Origin: Cyclostephanos tholiformis
Taxonomy: Eukaryota > Bacillariophyta > Thalassiosirophyceae > Thalassiosirales > Thalassiosiraceae
NCBI GenBank assembly: GCA_036939975.1
Contig: JALLPB010001965.1
Location: 1-11,589 of the forward strand
Direction: 5' to 3'
DNA: 11,589 nucleotides
Of this stretch, positions 7,015 to 11,589 are shown in pieces (within the stretch, counting starts at the first letter, position 1; each line of letters begins with the position of its first letter). A program made the translations under genes and the position numbers. The notes below the pieces were generated by a model. It did not search any database, had not been told where the DNA came from, and saw only the letters and a list, made by a program, of their open reading frames with translations.

Positions 7015-7560
7015 CAGCTAATATCGGCAAAATCTTAAAGTTGATTATACATGCATACACGCCATAAATTCAATTTTAGATGCTTCACAATGCATCTAAA
7101 ATCTGACTTAGATGCACTTTTTTGTTTTTTGGTGTTTTTCTGTTCAGAAGAGCTCTGGGACAATATATCCAATCATGATCCCCAAACCCGTTAAAGTTCA
7201 ATTTTAGATGCATAAAACAAAGCTATATTGAATTGACTTTAGATGCCCTAATATTGAACTTATTTGTAGTCCCAGCAGTTGATATTACCAATGTAAAATC
7301 GATTTTATATGTTTAAGATTGCATTTAAAGCATCTAATATCAGACTTGTTCAAAGGTTCAATATTAAATGCCGGTATGGTGCCGTATAATCAAATTTATA
7401 TGGGTAAGTTCGATGTTATGTGCAGCTGATATTAGGTGAATAATCTAGCATCTAGAATCAACTTTACAAGCATCTAGAATCAGATTTTTACAGTCTAGCT
7501 GACATTACATGCATATACAATCGAATTTATGGGCATCTGAGATCAACTTTTGGATATAGA
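7015..7560. repeat. Dense bidirectional array of a ~15-bp motif
   Basis: The consensus is close to TTSAWTTTAGATGC with its complement GCATCTAAAWTSAA. Forward copies occur near 7041, 7069, 7107 (half), 7197, 7233, 7279, 7357, 7409, 7426, 7499 and 7521. Complement copies occur near 7092, 7247, 7330, 7448, 7470 and 7533. The 15-mers at 7069-7083 and 7197-7211 are identical. TAAAATCGATTTTA (7294-7307) is a perfect palindrome that joins the two orientations. ATTTTAGATGC (7073-7083) and GCATCTAAAAT (7092-7102) form an 11-bp perfect stem with an 8-nt loop. Copies at 7448 and 7470 are a 22-bp direct tandem. There is no open frame. The identity of the array is unknown: transposon subterminal repeats, a protein-binding array or a degenerate satellite would all fit. 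Confidence 0.7.
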
Positions 7561-7649
7561 TCACTTAGAATGACAAAGCTACATCTATTCCAAACAATAG
7601 CCTTTCCAACAAGCATTGGTTACTAAATACACTTCGGCTAGGTTGTGCA

Positions 7650-7820
7650 TTCCCTTTTTGGTTCCCTTTTTTTCAGACCCCCCAAAAAGGGAATTCCTAG
7701 AGGAATTCCCTTTTTGTGCAGGAATCCTAGAGGAATATTGCTCCCCCTTCCTCTTTTTGAATTCCCCCCCAAAAGGGAATTCCCTTTTTGAGGAATTCCC
7801 TTTTTTATTCCCCTTTTTGG
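7650..7820. repeat. Foldback cluster built on GGAATTCC and CCCTTTTT
   Basis: Two tandem foldbacks stand about 87 bp apart. At 7684-7715, arms AAAAAGGGAATTCCT and AGGAATTCCCTTTTT are perfect 15-bp complements around a 2-nt centre. At 7771-7788, AAAAGGGAATTCCCTTTT is a perfect 18-bp palindrome, followed by another GGAATTCC at 7792-7799. TTCCCTTTTT occurs again near 7650 and 7662 and as TTCCCCTTTTT at the right edge, and both foldbacks follow a C run. It may be a small foldback or MITE-like insertion, but no clear target duplication was found. Confidence 0.6.
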
Positions 7821-8035
7821 TATGTTTCTACGTGCATATGGTGTATGTTATTCGTACACGTAGGAACTCATACATATTGTCGAATGATGCCGTTCTTCTG
7901 GCATGTGCCAAGGTCGGATCGCGCGCGACATCCTTATCCTCTTCTTGGAGAGAAGATAGTAATGACCTGATTAATGTGTAGTTACTTTAAACATTAAGCA
8001 AATGGTGTTATCTGTTATCGAGCATTACTTAAGCC
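7821..8035. other. Short spacer
   Basis: No gene is seen. TTCTACGTG near 7827 and CACGTAGGAA near 7857 form an imperfect inverted repeat. The rest is unremarkable. Confidence 0.35.
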
Positions 8036-8142
8036 GTGCCTGCCGGCTGCCTTGAACTGTCATGGATGTTTGAATGCCATTGTTGTTCAGGTAGGGAAAT
8101 ATTTCCATATCCAATGCAGTGGGCGAATGCACCCTTCACGGC

Positions 8143-8219
8143 AATCCCCCCATCCCCGTCCCCATCCCCAGCATCCTCCCTCCCCCTCCCCCCCCTTCCC
8201 CCCCGTCCCTATCCTCCCT
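8143..8219. repeat. C-rich tract, quadruplex-prone on the minus strand
   Basis: The plus strand is nearly pure C with scattered T and A (CCCCATCCCC, CCCTCCCCC, CCCCCCCC). On the minus strand this gives many runs of three to eight G separated by one to four bases, which satisfies the usual pattern for G-quadruplex formation. It lies 40-120 bp downstream of the hAT stop codon, so it would be in that transcript's 3' region. Confidence 0.6.
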
Positions 8220-8259
8220 TTGCAGTTACCATCATTGCATCCGTTGCCATTGATGTTCA

Positions 8260-11200
8260 TCACATGATGACATCCTCCTCATCTTCGCTGTCACAAACAC
8301 CACCCTTTTCATACACAGTCACCCTTTCTTCTTCAGCGTTCTCATCATAATAAACACGAAAACAATCATAAGTATCACTGCAAAACTCCCAAACATCGTA
8401 ATGATTCACCTCATTCTCTTCAATTGATAGATTTGTGTCAAAATCTTTCGTCACCCCAACAATTTGGTAGAATTTCCTTCGAGTCTCCCTCTTGAACTCA
8501 ATCGCGTGCACTGTAAAAATTCTGTAGTCTCCTTCATTTTCATTCAGTTTGAATCCAATATACTTTACCTTTAACCTTTCATGGAGCAAGACATCGCCTG
8601 CAGGTCCCAAAGGCTTCCTCTCCCAGGTCTCCTGCCAATTCCTAAACATCTTAAATGGTGGCCGTTCATCTAAATCAAGTTCTTCAACCATATCCTTGCA
8701 ATACTCATCCATTTTCAACGTTTTGAAATCAGCATCCTCCCACAACTTACCCACCGATGAAAGCTTTGCAGCTCTTGCACGCGCCTTTGTCTGCTGATAA
8801 ATGCCATACAAGGCAACTTGCTTCTTACACCTCTCCGGATGAGTATTGCTTCGTTGACCTGACTTCATCAGTTTGACCTGCTTCCAATTGCGCTCGGAAG
8901 TACCAATGCCCAGTATTTTTGACAGAACGAGACATGCCACCTTACCAAGAACCTTAGTTGTGTGGAGAGAATATCTCTGATGCCAACGGTATGCCGGGAC
9001 CTTATCACCTCTTGCCAATGGATCCCACATGTGCGACATCTTAAACATTCTTCTCTTGTTGACAAAACAGTCATACTCATCCCAGAAAGTGGTGATTGAC
9101 TCCGCCAAACATCGACTTTTTTCGTCTCCAACCAATAATGGATCCAGAATCAATTTTGTGATGAGACTTACCACCGCATTGTTATGGATAAGTGACCTGT
9201 TCTCATATGCATGATCCATAATAATTTGATTTGGCGATAGCAAATAGCCAACCAAAGAATAAGTGTGTATAAGCCTGTCCCTTCGTTTAATCCAAAATCT
9301 CATTACCTGGTGAGATAGTGAGTTACCTGTATATTGAGGAAGAAGCTCAGAGGATCTGAAAGAATGATTGAGATTTTTTTTTTGCTAAGAGGGGGGTAAA
9401 AAAGACAAAGGTTGATACTCCCGTAAGGGCTACTTGCCGCAACTGCCCACGTCCGGCTCCAATGGCATTTGCCACAAAGTTTACATTGGCATCGTCATCA
9501 TCTCCTTCATCGTTATCTGTTTCCTCATCTGAAAGATCATCCTCATCTGCGGCCGACTCATTGTCCACAGATGAATCCTCCACCTCCTCATCATCATCTT
9601 CGTCGTCGTCCTCACTCTCAACGTCCTTAGAACAAGACTTCATAAGCGATAATGTCATTGTGTCTGTACAATTTCTTGCATCCCTCTCTGCTTTCTCAAT
9701 GTATTTGCAAAGATTGACATCTGTTTGACAAACATAATAATGCAACTTATCCATTGCTGGAATTTGCTGGTCAGCTAATCGCAATACACGCATAGCAGCA
9801 TACAGTGAACGACACATGGTGAACAAATACTTCCAGAAATCATCGCTCTGTATAATAGATACTTCGTCCTTGAAAGGACGAATGTAGCTATCAATAAACT
9901 CCTGGGAATTTATGGTTGCTCGAAGTGCATTCCTGAGACGCAGAAGTCGACAAAGGGAAATATGCTCCCCACCAAATCTGCATTCAGATGACTTTATGAA
10001 CCCCACATAAATACCACGATTTGCATTCTTGGTGTACGTACGGAATATCGCATGGGGTCCATGACGGCATGAACCAAATATATTCCTCAACCGTTTCGCA
10101 AAATCAGATAAATTTTTGAACAGAGAACACTACGAACAGGGTGGTGAAAGCAACAATCAAATAAAAACATAGTAATCTCACAAACACAAATATATCTCAC
10201 TTTTGTATAAACATCCTTGAAGAACAGAGCTAAAACATGCTCTGCTCCATGCAGAGAAGTGATGCGAGGGTGATTTATTGCCAACAGCTTGCCTGCCTTT
10301 GACACATTCGATGCGCCATCAAAAAGTACAAGATCAACTAGTCCGATTTTCTTTTTCTTGTCCTCCCTTTCCTCAATCTTTTTGATTAGGGGCAAAATCA
10401 TATCAGATAAGTACGGGGCATCTTTCTTACCTCCTGCAGCCATATGACACGTGCAATCAACAATTTCCAACAAAGCAGAAGGATTGTTTGGGCTGGCAGC
10501 CAAAACATTCACAAGAGGCACACTTTTGATGGTCGCGCCATCCCCAAAAATGGATATACCAAATACATCGGCCTCCTGACGAAGGGATTGTAATTGGTCC
10601 TCAAATCCTGACCTATAAAGGGAATCCAATAACTTTCCACCAATAGCTCGGCGATCGGGGGTCTTGTAATTTGGCCCTAAGTTTTTGGCAACTTCCAACA
10701 CTCTGCGAAACTTGGGGTCTTCGGACAGAGAAAAGGGTAACGCATTGCTCATTATAAAATCAGCAACAGCAATGTCTGTCAATTGGGACGCATGAGAAGT
10801 AATTTCATTCCCACGAGAAAACAGCTTCATCTGACGTTGGGGTGGGGGGGGGGCTTGAAACCTGCTGTGCGATGACAAAGACACAGCACTCGTGGTGCTT
10901 GCGCTGAACAAGGACCTCTTTGTCGGTGAGAACGTCGATGATGTTGCTATGCTCCCCCCATCCTCCGTGTTGGATTCAAAGGGTCGCTTGCGTTGATCCC
11001 CCCCCCTAAATAATAATAATGGTTTTGTGGTGAGTAGTAAGAATGCTAAGAGAAGCAGCAATTTAAAAACTTACATCAGCAGAGTAGTTGATGGTCGGTT
11101 TGGAAAATGATCGGCAACAAATCTGTCTTGGGATTCCGCAATATCATCACCCATTTCAGCTGCCCGCACCCCCTTCTCCCTTTTCCGAACTCGACCCGCG

Positions 11201-11523
11201 TTATACAACGCTTTGTACTGAATTTTTTTGGCAGGGGGAATGATACCCTTGCAGATGCTAACACTATTTCCTTTCAATCTGAGGACGTGGCAAAGGGCCT
11301 TTGTCGCATTTATGTGCATACGGAATTTCGGGGGTCCTCGTGCAGGCATAGGACAATATCCACATGTCCACCCATGAGATATCTTACCATCCTCTTCCTC
11401 ACGCGTGGCCAAATTCATTTGCGGGCATTCCCAAATGTTGTTAAGCACCGGGAGCACACTGCCCCCCAGCGTTTCGTTGATGCTACTATCCACGCTATCA
11501 TCATCGCTCGCGTCGCCGCTCAT
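8260..11523 (-). CDS. hAT-family transposase (DUF659 type), four exons
   Basis: Proposed exons are 11523-11075, 11005-10201, 10129-9434 and 9384-8260; frames join cleanly to give 1024 residues. I chose ATG 11523 because it begins MSGDASDDDS and no other in-frame ATG lies upstream in the window, although the frame stays open to the edge, so an upstream exon is possible. Residues 52-91 are a BED-like zinc finger (C54, C57, H70, C91). About 225-418 is the DUF659/RNase H-like region, with Asp305 in FGDGATIK, DCTCHMAAGGKKDA (333-346), Asp379 in LFDGASNVSKAG and HGAEH (402-406). Residues about 588-631 are an acidic insert. The hAT C-terminal motif GIGTSERNWK carries Glu814. D305, D379 and E814 are the likely catalytic triad. 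About 897-1024 is a charged extension ending in CDSEDEEDVIM. It would cut and move its element in the nucleus. No in-frame stop is visible in the exons, unlike the MULE. The element's 5' end is outside the window. Family assignment is firm; exon 3/4 borders are less so. Confidence 0.82.
9385..9433 (-). other. hAT intron 3 (49 nt, tentative borders)
   Basis: The donor is CGGCAA|GTAGCC and the acceptor follows a strong pyrimidine tract, CCCCCCTCTTAG, phase 0 on both sides. It restores the coding-looking stretch SSELLPQYTGNSLSHQ upstream of 9303. An alternative acceptor TTTCAG about 27 nt further on needs a weaker donor (CA|GTTGCG). A 10-base A run follows the preferred acceptor on the coding strand. 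Confidence 0.5.
10130..10200 (-). other. hAT intron 2 (71 nt)
   Basis: The donor is ACAAAA|GTGAGA and the acceptor TTCGTAG|TGT, phase 0. Joining gives FFKDVYTK followed by CSLFKNLSDFAKRL, which reads as a smooth helix. The intron frame itself ends in unrelated sequence. Confidence 0.7.
11006..11074 (-). other. hAT intron 1 (69 nt)
   Basis: The donor CTGAT|GTAAGT is a perfect consensus, and the acceptor ends TTATTATTATTTAG. The intron splits an ATG codon after its second base and rejoins in frame. The next exon opens directly with a run of eight G (11005-10998), so a one-base error there would break the protein. Confidence 0.75.
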
Positions 11524-11589
11524 TGCACGGTAATGGCAAGGAGGCAGAGTCGAACACGGCACAGCAGATGCAACCACAGGACAATGAAT

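Noticed and set aside
7015..7560. CRISPR array
   Set aside because: The repeats are short, degenerate, in both orientations and irregularly spaced, and the genome is eukaryotic.
7616..7981. 121-residue open frame across the foldback cluster
   Set aside because: The residues are produced by the TTCCC/TTTTT repeats (Phe/Pro/Glu-rich); no protein-like pattern.
8036..8350. Pro/Ser-rich open frame over the C-rich tract
   Set aside because: It is generated by low-complexity DNA and antisense to the hAT C-terminus.
9303..9383. Micro-exon with a 20-nt intron (ATACAG|GTAACT ... CACCAG|GTAATG)
   Set aside because: The continuous frame across it reads SSELLPQYTGNSLSHQVMRFW, which fits the protein, and a 20-nt intron is implausibly short.
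9462..9728. Ser-rich plus-strand frame
   Set aside because: It is the antisense of the acidic Asp/Glu tract of the hAT exon 3.

Overview
Origin. This looks like nuclear DNA from a eukaryote, most probably a diatom. The protein-coding pieces have short GT-AG introns (49-71 nt), ATG starts sit in eukaryotic contexts, and there are no bacterial ribosome binding sites or operons. The minus-strand gene at 1133-2065 carries a domain that I recognise as DUF6824, a family greatly expanded in diatoms. The rest of the window is mostly mobile DNA. These assignments come from reading motifs; no database was searched.

Layout. (i) 1-790: AT-rich DNA with no convincing gene, short degenerate repeats and a CT-rich tract. 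(ii) 791-2065: an intact, GC-rich DUF6824 gene on the minus strand, with a decayed copy of its own 3' end lying just beyond its stop (791-962). (iii) 2066-2600: its upstream region, with a cluster of hairpins and two TGA(C/G)TCA sites. (iv) 2611-2988: a degenerate array in which TCTCAC recurs every ~30 bp. (v) 3053-5774: a broken Mutator-like (MULE/MuDR) transposase on the plus strand, still readable as an N-terminal segment, DNA-binding region, DDE core, SWIM zinc finger and basic/acidic tail, but crossed by at least a dozen stops and several frameshifts. (vi) 5878-6534: an unrecognised charged-protein ORF on the minus strand, convergent with the MULE. (vii) 7015-7560: a dense array of a ~15-bp motif in both orientations. 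(viii) 7650-7820: a foldback cluster built on GGAATTCC. (ix) 8143-8219: a C-rich tract (G-rich on the other strand). (x) 8260-11523: an apparently intact hAT-family transposase on the minus strand, reconstructed here as four exons encoding about 1024 residues: BED-like finger, DUF659/RNase H-like core, acidic insert, hAT C-terminal motif and a charged C-terminal extension.

How the parts relate. The window contrasts a dead MULE with a hAT that appears intact. The MULE and the convergent ORF recall the two convergent genes of maize MuDR, but I could not find convincing terminal inverted repeats or target-site duplications, so a single two-gene element is inference. The far end of the hAT lies outside the window. 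The DUF6824 gene is the only likely host gene. The two short-motif arrays (2611-2988 and 7015-7560) are the structures least explained by the genes.
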